A stretch of 27,744 nucleotides of DNA, taken from contig JAITSG010000060.1 of NCBI GenBank assembly GCA_031288035.1, forward strand, positions 1 to 27,744, written 5' to 3'. The DNA comes from Rickettsiales bacterium (GTDB lineage Bacteria > Pseudomonadota > Alphaproteobacteria > Rs-D84 > CACZYB01). Position 1 is the stretch's first letter, and every line of letters begins with the position of its first letter. The position numbers and the translations under genes were made by a program. The notes beneath the pieces were generated by a model, which was given only the letters and a program-made list of their open reading frames with translations, ran no database searches and was not told the DNA's origin. This document shows, piece by piece, positions 7,716-15,744 of this stretch.

Positions 7716-7733
7716 AACTTTCTCTCCATAAAG
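7716..7733 (-). other. Possible five-codon leader ORF before the large secreted protein
   Basis: On the minus strand ATG-GAG-AGA-AAG-TTA-TGA encodes MERKL and its TGA stop overlaps the ATG of the 1123-residue gene (TTATGA). GGAAGAG lies just upstream and could load a ribosome. It may be chance, but such a start-stop overlap could couple translation. Confidence 0.25.
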
Positions 7734-7748
7734 CTCTTCCTACACGCG

Positions 7749-7777
7749 ATTATAACACGAAATCAACGACTTGGCAA
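7749..7777 (-). promoter_or_regulatory. Promoter of the 1123-residue secreted protein gene
   Basis: On the minus strand TTGCCA (complement of 7772-7777), a 17-base spacer and a perfect TATAAT (complement of 7749-7754) lie about 34 bases before the start codon. GGAGA, seven bases before the ATG, is the ribosome site. Confidence 0.82.
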
Positions 7778-7799
7778 GAGGAAACTGCTCCGCAAAGTA

Positions 7800-7843
7800 T
7801 CGGCCGGCGGGGGATGGAAAAGGCGCGCCATTCCCCGGCCCGA
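7800..7843 (-). terminator. Possible ffh terminator hairpin
   Basis: On the minus strand, GGCCGGGGAATGG and CCATCCCCCGCCGGCC face each other across a loop containing CGCGCCTTTT. The stem is long and G+C-rich but imperfect, and no T tract follows, so it is a weak candidate. The 7778-7885 gap otherwise holds nothing I can name. Confidence 0.35.
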
Positions 7844-7885
7844 CCCGAGGACGACGGAAAGGACGCCGGGGACGACAGCCGCCAT

Positions 7886-9202
7886 TTACCCCGCATTCTT
7901 CACCATTTCCGCAATGCCCTTCAGGCCGCCCATGGAGCGCAGGCCCTCCATCACCGACCTCATCTTCCGGTGCTGTTTTATAAGCCGCTCCACATCGCCT
8001 TGCGAAACGCCCGCGCCGGAGGCTATGCGCCGCCTGCGCCCCGCAAGGATTATCCCCGGATTCCTGCGCTCGGCCGGCGTCATGGACAGTATCATCGCCT
8101 CCTGGCGCGCTATAACCCTGTCGTCGAATCCGGCGGACTTGAGCCTGTCCGCCATGTTCGCGACGCCCGGAAGGAACTTCATGATGGCGGAGGCGGAGCC
8201 CAGCTTCTTCATCTGGCGGATCTGACCCAGCATGGTGTCGAACGTGAACGAGCCGGCGAGCATCTCCTCGGCCAGCCTCTCGGCCTCGCGCTCGTCTATC
8301 TTAGTCTGGGCCTTCTCCACCAGCGTCGCTATGTCACCCATGCCCAGAATGCGCGCCGCCATGCGCTCGGGATGGAAAACCTCGAGATCGTCGGGCTTTT
8401 CGCCCGTGCCGAGGAACAGTATCGGCACGCCGACGCTGGCCCGCATGGAAATAGCCGCCCCGCCCCTCGCGTCGCCGTCGGCCCGCGTCATAACCACGCC
8501 GGTCAGCGGCACCGCATCGTTGAACGCGCGCGCCACGTTCACCGCGTCCTGGCCGAGCTGGGCGTCGACAACAAGGACAACCTCGTCCGGCCGCGCTATC
8601 TCCGCCACGGCCTTAAGCTCGTCCATCATGCCCTCGTCAACCGAAATCCGGCCGGCGGTGTCGATTATAAGCACGTCCGCGCCGGATCTCGCCGCCCTCC
8701 TAGCGATATCGAGCGGCCCCTCGCCGCCAACCAGGGGCAGCGAATCCGCGCCGACGCGAGAGGCCAGCGCCGCCAGCTGCTCCCTGGCCTGCGGCCGATA
8801 GACGTCGGCCGAGGCCAGAAGCGGCGCGCGCCCCTTGTCCTTGAAATATTTCGCGAGCTTCACGGCGGTCGTAGTCTTGCCCGAACCGTTCAGGCCGACC
8901 GTCATGACGACGCGCGCGGAATCTATCGGACGGGCAGAACCGCCCAGCATATCGGCCAGCTCGTCCTCTACTATCTTGACTATCTGGTCCGCGGGACGGA
9001 CGCTCTCTATGACCTTTTGGCCCCTGGCCCTCTCCTCCATCCTCGCGAGGACGTCCTTGACCACCGGAAGGGCCACGTCGGCCTCCAGCAAGGCGATGCG
9101 GATGTCGCGGAATGCCCCGGCTATGTCGGAAGAGCCTATCCTGCCGCGGCCGGAAAGGCGCTCGAACACGCCTAGGATTTTCTTCGAGAGCGAGTCGAAC
9201 AC
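7886..9202 (-). CDS. ffh: Signal recognition particle GTPase Ffh
   Basis: 438-residue SRP54 homologue. With 4.5S RNA it binds signal sequences on nascent chains and docks at FtsY. N domain residues 1-85 include DIRIALLEADVALPVV. The G domain has G1 GLNGSGKTTT (103-112), SADVYRPQAREQL, DTAGR (181-185), and TRADGDARGGAAIS near 239-252. The methionine-rich M domain runs from about 300 to the end, with the RNA-binding stretch GRRRRIASGAGVS. The G4 element is T-R-A-D where the family nearly always has TK-x-D, a real oddity. The GTG start at 9202 gives the canonical MFDSLSKK beginning, although no strong ribosome site precedes it. The 5' end overlaps a possible small ORF by 31 bases. Confidence 0.96.
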   Translation of the reverse strand: MFDSLSKKILGVFERLSGRGRIGSSDIAGAFRDIRIALLEADVALPVVKDVLARMEERARGQKVIESVRPADQIVKIVEDELADMLGGSARPIDSARVVMTVGLNGSGKTTTAVKLAKYFKDKGRAPLLASADVYRPQAREQLAALASRVGADSLPLVGGEGPLDIARRAARSGADVLIIDTAGRISVDEGMMDELKAVAEIARPDEVVLVVDAQLGQDAVNVARAFNDAVPLTGVVMTRADGDARGGAAISMRASVGVPILFLGTGEKPDDLEVFHPERMAARILGMGDIATLVEKAQTKIDEREAERLAEEMLAGSFTFDTMLGQIRQMKKLGSASAIMKFLPGVANMADRLKSAGFDDRVIARQEAMILSMTPAERRNPGIILAGRRRRIASGAGVSQGDVERLIKQHRKMRSVMEGLRSMGGLKGIAEMVKNAG

Positions 9203-9369
9203 CTGGAGAGAGCCCTTTCACATTTCCCGCACCTGCACCCGCAAGGACGGGGACGCGCCCCGCCCCTACGCGCGCAATACGCGTTCTTCAAAAACGCCCA
9301 GCCCGCCCCGAACGAGGCTCCGGCGATGGCGAAGCACTTGACCGCCGCATCTACGCATTCCATGCACAT
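9172..9369 (-). CDS. Possible small Cys-rich membrane protein overlapping ffh
   Basis: A 65-residue reading frame starts at ATG 9369 with GGGGAG six bases upstream, one of the better ribosome sites here, and ends 31 bases inside ffh. It begins MCMECVDAAVKCFAIAGASF, has one plausible TM segment (AIAGASFGAGWAFL) and ends with a cysteine cluster CGCRCGKC that could bind metal. The DNA for the second half (GGGGACGCGCCCCGCCCC, 9248-9265) is itself palindromic and repeat-like, so the C-terminus may be an extension read through a repeat. No family is recognised. If real it would be co-transcribed with ffh. Confidence 0.4.
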   Translation of the reverse strand: MCMECVDAAVKCFAIAGASFGAGWAFLKNAYCARRGGARPRPCGCRCGKCERALSRCSTRSRRKS

Positions 9370-9387
9370 AACAATCTCCCCAATCAA

Positions 9388-9535
9388 AATCCGCCAATCA
9401 TAGGCCGTCGATACACGGGCCCCTTGCCCGACGTATTTCGATTGTGAAATTTTTGAGAAAAATCCCTAACCGTTCCCAAAAATTTCTTTAATCGGCCTCG
9501 AAAATCGCCGCACAGGCCGCCGATGTTTCGAGAGT
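9388..9535. other. Intergenic gap between pgm and the ffh unit
   Basis: This stretch between the phosphoglucomutase stop and the small ORF is relatively AT-rich in the middle (9440-9495), with a short palindrome ATTTTT-gag-AAAAAT (9448-9462). No clear terminator or promoter hexamer pair with good spacing is visible. It probably holds the ffh-direction promoter, but I cannot place it. Confidence 0.3.
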
Positions 9536-11095
9536 TCAGTTTATCGCACTCGGGACTATATCCTTTCCGAAAAACTCTTTCAACCGGAAAATATCCGCGA
9601 CCGCGCCGTACGCGTCCTTCAGATATTCCCGCGCGGTCAGGCCGAACTTCGAGCGATCGCCCTCCAGCTTCTCGATATAGAACCGAAGCGTCGCGCCCAC
9701 AGTGCCGGTGCCCGACAGGCGGAAAAACACGCGCACGCCGCCGACCTCCGTCTGGAAGCCCTGGCTTTTCGCAATCTCGCCGGTCGCCGGATCCGTATAG
9801 TCGAACGCCTCGAAATTCTTCGCGGCGAAACCGACCAGCCTGTCCGCGCCCGCCTTGTCCACGCCCTCGTAGCTGTACTGCGAATAGAACACGCGGCCGT
9901 TCTCCTCCCACATCTCGCTTGCCAGCTCCTCGAGCGAAAGCCCGGTCGCGCCCATGACGTTGAGCCAGTAAAGCACCGCGAACATGCCGTCCTTCTCGCG
10001 GATGTAATCCCCGCCCTGGCCGAAACTCTCCTCTCCGCAAAGCGATATCATGCCCGCGTCCAGAAGGCTCGCGAACCACTTCCATCCGGTCGGCGTAGCG
10101 TAGACCCCGAACCCCTCGCGCGCGGCCACAAGATCGAGCGCGGAGCTGGTGGGCAGAGTCCTTGCCGCCCCCTTGAAGCCCTTCCTGAAATACGGGACGA
10201 GCCTCCTGTATTTCGCCATTATCGCCAGGCAGTCGCTGGGCGCCAGATAGAACCGGCGGCCCAAGACCATGTTGCGGTCGCCGTCGCCGTCCTCGGCCGC
10301 GGCGAAATCTATATCGCCCTTCATCATGAGGTCGAACAAATCCCTGCCGTAGGTCGGGTTGGGCTCGGGATGGATGCCGCCGAAATCCGGCATGGGATCG
10401 CAGCGCAGGAGCCATTCCTCCGGCACGTCGAGCAAGTCGCGGAATATGGCCCTGGCGACCGGGCCCGAGGCCGCGTTCATGCCGTCGTAGCGGAACGTAT
10501 GCCCGGCGTCGAACCAGCCCTTTATCGCGTCGAAGTCGAACATGCCCCCGAGCATGTCCACATAGTCGGCGACGGGATCGACGTATTCGACGAACCCCTC
10601 CACGCCGCCGTCGGCCACCAAGTATTCGGATATGGACTTCGTTTCGCCGTATATCGCGTCGGTCACGGCCTCGGGCGCCCCGCCGCCGCCTGCGAGCTCC
10701 ACCTTTATCCCGAAATCGCCGTTCGGACCGCCTGGATTGTGCGACGCGGACAAAATGAATCCTCCGTCGGCCCCGTATTTACGGATTACGTGCGATATGG
10801 CCGGAGTAGTCGCGGCAAGCGAGCCCGGCTCGCCCACGACCAGGATTTTCTTGACCCCGTTGGCGACAAGCAGGCGGACTATGCACGGCAGGAATTCCGC
10901 CCCCGGATAGCGGCCGTCGCCGCCGATTACGAGCGAGTCCAGCCTGTGCCCGAGCCTTTTGCGGACATTGATGCAGCTTTGCAAAAAGTTCTCCAAAAAA
11001 TTCGGGGCCATGAAATCCTCGGTGCGCTTCCTAAGCCCGCCGGTCCCGGGCTTCTGCCCCTCTATCGGGCCGGTCTTTACATGCCGTATGTCCAT
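9536..11095 (-). CDS. pgm: Alpha-D-glucose phosphate-specific phosphoglucomutase
   Basis: 519-residue cytoplasmic phosphohexomutase interconverting glucose-1-phosphate and glucose-6-phosphate. It supplies glucose-1-phosphate for nucleotide sugars, glycogen and envelope polysaccharides. It belongs to the eukaryote-like PGM1 class, shown by KTGPIEGQKPGTGGLRK at the N-terminus, active-site serine 117 in SASHNPGGPNGDFGIK, the metal loop DGDGDRN (269-275), GEESFGQGGDYIREKDG (354-370) and the phosphate-binding RLSGTGTVGATLR (459-471). The start overlaps nothing but lies one base after the stop of the SPOR gene; its ribosome site AAAGGA is inside that gene, so the two are translationally coupled. 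The length is slightly short of the usual 540 or so, without a missing motif. Confidence 0.95.
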   Translation of the reverse strand: MDIRHVKTGPIEGQKPGTGGLRKRTEDFMAPNFLENFLQSCINVRKRLGHRLDSLVIGGDGRYPGAEFLPCIVRLLVANGVKKILVVGEPGSLAATTPAISHVIRKYGADGGFILSASHNPGGPNGDFGIKVELAGGGGAPEAVTDAIYGETKSISEYLVADGGVEGFVEYVDPVADYVDMLGGMFDFDAIKGWFDAGHTFRYDGMNAASGPVARAIFRDLLDVPEEWLLRCDPMPDFGGIHPEPNPTYGRDLFDLMMKGDIDFAAAEDGDGDRNMVLGRRFYLAPSDCLAIMAKYRRLVPYFRKGFKGAARTLPTSSALDLVAAREGFGVYATPTGWKWFASLLDAGMISLCGEESFGQGGDYIREKDGMFAVLYWLNVMGATGLSLEELASEMWEENGRVFYSQYSYEGVDKAGADRLVGFAAKNFEAFDYTDPATGEIAKSQGFQTEVGGVRVFFRLSGTGTVGATLRFYIEKLEGDRSKFGLTAREYLKDAYGAVADIFRLKEFFGKDIVPSAIN

Positions 11096-11096
11096 T

Positions 11097-12068
11097 TCAA
11101 TCCTTTCCGCTGTCCGTCCATGCGGCGATGCTACACCACCCGCCGGATTTTTTCAAGGCCGCGCAGGCCTTCTTAAGCTCGGGCAAGGGACCCGAAAAAT
11201 ACACGCGCCAGAAATAGCCCAGGCCGTCGGCATATTCGTACGAAACGGACGGAGAAAAGCCCGCGATGGACGGATATTCCGATTTGAGCTTCGGTATGCC
11301 GGCCTCGGCGGCCTCGCGGCTTCTATAGGAGGCCATATGCAGCCTCGGACCGGATTTTTTCGACGGGGCCGCCGCTGCGGCCGCGACGGGTTTTACAGGA
11401 GGCGTGGAAGCCGGAGGCCGTGGTGCAACCGGCTCCATCAACGATACGGGCGCAGACGCGGGCGGCGACGGAGCCGACGGCACCAGCGGAGATGGCGCGA
11501 GCTGCATGGACGGCGCGCTTGACGGCGATGCAGAACGACCCGGCAAGGCGGCCGGCTTAGCTTCCTCGTCCCTGAAATAATTCCTGCTCCTGTCCAGGCG
11601 GCGCAGGACTATCCTCTGCTCGGCCGGCGCTATCAATTCCGAGGCCTCCTTCGCCGCGTCGAACTCGCCTCCCGCCAGATCGTCTTGCGGCATTTCGTCC
11701 AGACCCTTAAGACGGAACGGCTCCGGCTTTTGCTCCGGCCCCGGCGGCGCGGCCCTTGGCTCCTCCGGCACGGCCTTTTGCGCCGATGCGGCCGGGATAT
11801 CGGCCTTTGGCTCCCGCTTCGCATCCGCCTTGGCGGGAAGCTTCGGCTCCATAACGATCGGCTCGGTTTTCTTCGTCGGATCGACTATCAGCGGGCCGGT
11901 CGAATCCGGGGCCGCGTCCGCCGATGGCTCCCGGACGGTAGCATCCTCCGGCTTCACAAGGTCCAACGGCATGAGGCTGTGGCGGCTTTCCCACTCGTCG
12001 CGCGAGGCCTGTCCGAACGCCGGAACAGCGGCCAGAAGCGCGAGCAGACAAACGGCGGCGGTTTTCAT
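11097..12068 (-). CDS. Exported SPOR-domain protein
   Basis: 323 residues. A signal peptide (MKTAAVCLLALLAAVPAFGQA) is followed by a long Pro/Ala/Glu/Lys-rich, probably disordered linker (about 25-240). A C-terminal SPOR domain begins near residue 243 (RLHMASYRSREAAEAGIPKL ... GYFWRVYFSGPLPELKKACAAL). SPOR domains bind septal peptidoglycan stripped of stem peptides, so a periplasmic division or cell-wall role is likely. The two cysteines in the domain (KKAC and GWC) could form the disulfide seen in some SPOR domains. It is the first gene of a unit with pgm, separated by one base. Specific partner and name are not recognisable. Confidence 0.85.
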   Translation of the reverse strand: MKTAAVCLLALLAAVPAFGQASRDEWESRHSLMPLDLVKPEDATVREPSADAAPDSTGPLIVDPTKKTEPIVMEPKLPAKADAKREPKADIPAASAQKAVPEEPRAAPPGPEQKPEPFRLKGLDEMPQDDLAGGEFDAAKEASELIAPAEQRIVLRRLDRSRNYFRDEEAKPAALPGRSASPSSAPSMQLAPSPLVPSAPSPPASAPVSLMEPVAPRPPASTPPVKPVAAAAAAPSKKSGPRLHMASYRSREAAEAGIPKLKSEYPSIAGFSPSVSYEYADGLGYFWRVYFSGPLPELKKACAALKKSGGWCSIAAWTDSGKD

Positions 12069-12070
12069 TC

Positions 12071-12099
12071 TTGCGTTCCCCCGAGGCCTATGTTATTAT
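12071..12099 (+). promoter_or_regulatory. Promoter of the 2-TM coiled-coil gene
   Basis: TTGCGT (12071-12076), a 17-base spacer and TATTAT (12094-12099) sit in the 57-base gap between the divergent SPOR gene and the 825-residue gene. Both transcription units must share this short region, so their promoters probably overlap. Confidence 0.65.
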
Positions 12100-12125
12100 A
12101 GAGAGAGGTCCGGGGCAAGGGGAAA

Positions 12126-14603
12126 ATGAGCAAGGGCGAACTTAAAATCGGCGATCGGCCGGAGAGCGTTTCGGACATGCTGGAGCGGTACCACGACTTC
12201 AACAAAACCTACGGTTTCCGCAGGGTCAACCCGGCAGTCATATACGCCGCGGCGCTGGCCCTCTCCCTTATCTGGATAGGGCTGGTCGCGTACTATATAG
12301 CCAACGGGATATACTCCGCCGGCTCTCTTTTGAAAATGCTTCCGCACGAATTCGGCGGGTTCCTGGCCGGAACGATTATGCCGGTCGGCTTCGTGTGGAT
12401 GATAGCGCTCTATATAGACCGGAACATGAATTCAAACTACGAACAGAAGGTCATATACCCGTTCCTGCAAAGCATAATAGACCCGGCCGGCGACACGTCG
12501 GTGATAGTCGGCGTGGTAAAGGAAAAGCTCGCCGCGGAAACGGAGGCGCTGAAGCTAGCCGTAGGCGATTTGAAAGAGGGCGGCGCGACGCTCGAAAACA
12601 TAAGCGAGACCATGAAGGGCGTCCTAGAGAACGCGGACAAGACGCTTAGCGGATACTCCGCAAAGCTCGAGGAATCGGCCTTAAAGATGGCACGCAACGC
12701 GGCCGACATGAACGAAAGCTCGGCCAAGCTCCTGGCCGCGGGCGAAAGCGCAGAAGACCGCGCCAAGGCCATAACGCGCGACATGGCCGACAAGACGGGC
12801 GAGATCATGTCCGCGATGAGGGACGCGCTCGGCCTGCTTGAAAAACTGGCCGAGGGAACGGCGAAGACCGCGGCGGACATAGACAACGCCATATCGAACG
12901 CCGAGGCAAAGAACGCCTCCATGGCGCAGATAATCTCGGAATCCTCGGAAAAGCTCGCCGCGACAGCAGAGGCGGCGGAACAGCGCGCCAACCAGTCCCT
13001 GGCCCAGATAGACGGCAGGACGAACGAGTTCGTAATCAAGGCCAACATATCGGCCGAGAAAATCTCGGCGGTCACGGCCGACATAGCGAAGTCCGTCGAC
13101 ACGGTCAACGAGGCGTCGAACACCACCCGCAGGCTGTCCATAGAAACCATGGACAAGATGGAGGGCTATGCGACATTCATAGCAGAGCGGTTGTCCGAAC
13201 AGAAGAAGGCCTTCTCGGACAAGGTCGACGGCCTGGCGGCCGCAGTGGCCGAGGTGGAGAAAAGATTCGCGACGGCAGAAAGGAACGCGCGGGACAGCGC
13301 CCTTTCGATAACAGGGGCGCTCGGCGACATGGCGGGAGCAATCGCGAAGGAAAAGCAGGACATATCCGCGGTCGCGGCCGAAATAGCCGAGAGCGTGGGC
13401 GGCCTTTCCCGAGAAATGGGAAAAATGATCGAGGCCGGACGCCAGACGATAGAGAGCATAAAATCCTTCGACAAGGCGATAGGCTCTTCCGCCGGATCTG
13501 TTGCGGACAGCGCGAAGATAGTCGCAGAAACCATCGGGGAAACCGGACGCGCGATAGACGAGCGCACGGCGGCCCTGAGGGGCGCCTCGGACAGCCTGGC
13601 CGACATAGCGAACAAGGTCTCGACGCATACGATGCTCGGCGAAACGGCAATCGAAAAACAGGGCCAGAAAATGGCCCAGGCCGCGGAAGATATAATAGTG
13701 AAGATAGGCTCCATAGACGGGAAGATAGCGAACGTCATGAACGGCATATCCAGCCTGGCCGAACGCCTGGAGGAAAGGTTCGGGAGCGTTTCCGAATCGC
13801 TCGTCGCCCGCGCCGCCAGCGCCAGCCGCATGATATCCGAGTCGATAGACGCCGCGAGCTCGGGCGCAACCGCGTTCAAGAACATATCGCAGGAGTTCAG
13901 CGCGAGCGCAAAGGACATAACCGCCGCGTCGGGAGAAATATCGCGCATAGCCGGAGCCATGCCGCAGGTCGAGGGAATGAAGGCCCAGGCGAAGGAAGCC
14001 GCGGGGACGCTCGCCTCGGTAAGCGACGGGTTCTCGAAGTTCGTAAGCCAGAAGCAGTCCGAGCTAGCCATGATGTCCGAGAACGCGACCAAGGTCATGA
14101 CAACGGTCGCGAACTACGCCAACAAGCTCTCGGGCGACATAGGCCAGACCATATCCGCGTTCAGGGAAATGTCGGACAAGACCGACGCCATGGCAAGGAA
14201 GATGTCAGGCGTGGCAGAGGCCGCCGCCGGCAGGGAAAGCCCGGCCGACGCACTCAACCAGGCAGGATTCCTTGTCGAACGCCTGGAATCGCTTTCCATA
14301 GACCTGGCCAGGATACTCTCGCCAGACACGGTGCGCGAGCTGTGGAGCCGCCAGCTGGCCGGAAACAAGGTCGCGTTCGCGAAGCACCTCAACGACGCGC
14401 TGTCCAAGCGCCAGGTCTCGGCCATACGCGAACAGTTCGCCAGGAACCCCCAGTTCGCCGAGGCCGCGCGGAAATTCGTCGCAGAATTCGACGGCATGAT
14501 GCTCAAGGTCCGCGTGACCGACAAGAGCGAGATAATGCTCTCCACGCTAACCTCGACAGACGTGGGGCGGGCGTACATAGTGCTCAAGGAAGTGCTGAAA
14601 TAA
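12126..14603 (+). CDS. Two-TM, long coiled-coil membrane protein (alphaproteobacterial type)
   Basis: 825 residues. A short N-terminus is followed by two TM helices (about 36-59 and 77-97) and then about 600 residues of Ala/Ser/Glu-rich heptad-like sequence. It reads like the helical part of a chemoreceptor but lacks the conserved chemoreceptor signalling tip. The last 90 residues form a compact domain (PDTVRELWSRQLAGNKVAFA ... VRVTDKSEIMLSTLTSTDVG). I recall similar C-termini in uncharacterised alphaproteobacterial coiled-coil proteins; that link is memory, not a search. The topology suggests an inner-membrane scaffold with a long cytoplasmic rod. It starts a run with the secreted 369-residue protein (17 bases apart) and an AlkD-like gene. 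Function unknown. Confidence 0.85.
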   Translation: MSKGELKIGDRPESVSDMLERYHDFNKTYGFRRVNPAVIYAAALALSLIWIGLVAYYIANGIYSAGSLLKMLPHEFGGFLAGTIMPVGFVWMIALYIDRNMNSNYEQKVIYPFLQSIIDPAGDTSVIVGVVKEKLAAETEALKLAVGDLKEGGATLENISETMKGVLENADKTLSGYSAKLEESALKMARNAADMNESSAKLLAAGESAEDRAKAITRDMADKTGEIMSAMRDALGLLEKLAEGTAKTAADIDNAISNAEAKNASMAQIISESSEKLAATAEAAEQRANQSLAQIDGRTNEFVIKANISAEKISAVTADIAKSVDTVNEASNTTRRLSIETMDKMEGYATFIAERLSEQKKAFSDKVDGLAAAVAEVEKRFATAERNARDSALSITGALGDMAGAIAKEKQDISAVAAEIAESVGGLSREMGKMIEAGRQTIESIKSFDKAIGSSAGSVADSAKIVAETIGETGRAIDERTAALRGASDSLADIANKVSTHTMLGETAIEKQGQKMAQAAEDIIVKIGSIDGKIANVMNGISSLAERLEERFGSVSESLVARAASASRMISESIDAASSGATAFKNISQEFSASAKDITAASGEISRIAGAMPQVEGMKAQAKEAAGTLASVSDGFSKFVSQKQSELAMMSENATKVMTTVANYANKLSGDIGQTISAFREMSDKTDAMARKMSGVAEAAAGRESPADALNQAGFLVERLESLSIDLARILSPDTVRELWSRQLAGNKVAFAKHLNDALSKRQVSAIREQFARNPQFAEAARKFVAEFDGMMLKVRVTDKSEIMLSTLTSTDVGRAYIVLKEVLK

Positions 14604-14620
14604 AGGCAAAAGGCATCGGA

Positions 14621-15730
14621 ATGACGGACGCATCAATAATAGCCATAGCCGCCCTGTTCATCTGCGCCCCGGCCTTCGCCGCGGACATAATGTGGACGCG
14701 AGCGCGCGGCGACGACACCGAGATATACAAATACAACACGGGCGAGGACAAAGACGAGGCGGCGGCCACGTATCCGGGCCGCGTGATAGACGTCATAGAC
14801 AAGGGCCGGTGGCGGTACGTGTTCACGGACGGCGCGATGTTCGCGGAGGATAGGAAATCCGCCTATCCGTTCAAATGCGGCACGACGGAAAAGGAGGGAG
14901 ACAGCCTGGTCAGGCGCACGTTCTGCCGCCCGTACATACAGGACGGCTCCGTCATGATCCGCCATTCCCAGCAGGACACGAACATATCCTTCGACAGCGA
15001 GGGCGAGCCGTTCGAAAGCCACGACGTCGCGCACACGTTCTGGGCGTTCGACGGGAGCGGGTTCTCGCTCGTCGGAAACGACCGGCAGAAATTCGACAAC
15101 TCACACCCGGCCGCGTTCGCCAGGGCGGAATCGGCGTTCACGGACACGTGGGACAAGGACTATTGGTCGCTGGCCCGCAAGTCGAGCGAAGCATGGTGGA
15201 ACTACCGCTATGACGGAAGGCCTGCCTACACCGCGCGCATATCCCGCGGCTCCGGCGCGGTATGGGCGTCCGAGCCCGCGATAAAGGACCGCGGCGAGGA
15301 CATAGAGATAACCGCCGCCATGCACCGCGACTCCACGGCGGACGAAAAAACCGTCAAGTTCACCCTGGACGGATTCCTGAAAAGCGAGCTTATAAACGAC
15401 AGCATAAACAAGACAGCCGTGCCGAAAAGGTTCGCCCTCCTGGAAGCCGCCGGCGGAAAATACTACATCATGGCCAACCTGGCGCCCGGGTTCGACGAGC
15501 ATATAGCGGACTATTTCTATATCCTGAAGCCCGGCGAAACCACGTTTGCGAAGATAGCCCCGCCGAAGGCCGCGGGCGAAGCTTTCGCGATCCAGGCGCT
15601 CGACACGCTGAGCCTGTCGCCCACGCACGTCATGGTATCCGCGAACAGGGGGAAGCGGTACCTGTACAACCTCGACGGCAGGCCGATCCGCACGTTCGAG
15701 AACGCGGACAAGGCCGCGTTCATGCCGTAA
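14621..15730 (+). CDS. Secreted protein of unknown function
   Basis: 369 residues. A signal peptide (MTDASIIAIAALFICAPAFA, cut before ADIMW) directs it to the periplasm or surface. The mature chain is rich in aromatic and charged residues with many short beta-like segments (YVFTDGAMFAEDRKSAYPF, FWAFDGSGFSLVGNDRQKF, KRYLYNLDGRPIRTF). Two cysteines (KCGTT and TFCRPY) may pair. No family is recognised; a beta-propeller-like fold is possible but only a guess. The gene follows the 825-residue gene by 17 bases and precedes the AlkD-like gene by 14, so all three are probably one operon. ATG 14621 is the start that gives the signal peptide. Confidence 0.8.
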   Translation: MTDASIIAIAALFICAPAFAADIMWTRARGDDTEIYKYNTGEDKDEAAATYPGRVIDVIDKGRWRYVFTDGAMFAEDRKSAYPFKCGTTEKEGDSLVRRTFCRPYIQDGSVMIRHSQQDTNISFDSEGEPFESHDVAHTFWAFDGSGFSLVGNDRQKFDNSHPAAFARAESAFTDTWDKDYWSLARKSSEAWWNYRYDGRPAYTARISRGSGAVWASEPAIKDRGEDIEITAAMHRDSTADEKTVKFTLDGFLKSELINDSINKTAVPKRFALLEAAGGKYYIMANLAPGFDEHIADYFYILKPGETTFAKIAPPKAAGEAFAIQALDTLSLSPTHVMVSANRGKRYLYNLDGRPIRTFENADKAAFMP

Positions 15731-15744
15731 ACAAAACGAACGAA

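Noticed and set aside
4563..8225. A 1220-codon open frame on the plus strand
   Set aside because: It lies antisense to the 1123-residue secreted protein and part of ffh, has an Arg/His/Gly/Val-rich composition typical of shadow frames, no ribosome site and no recognisable motif.
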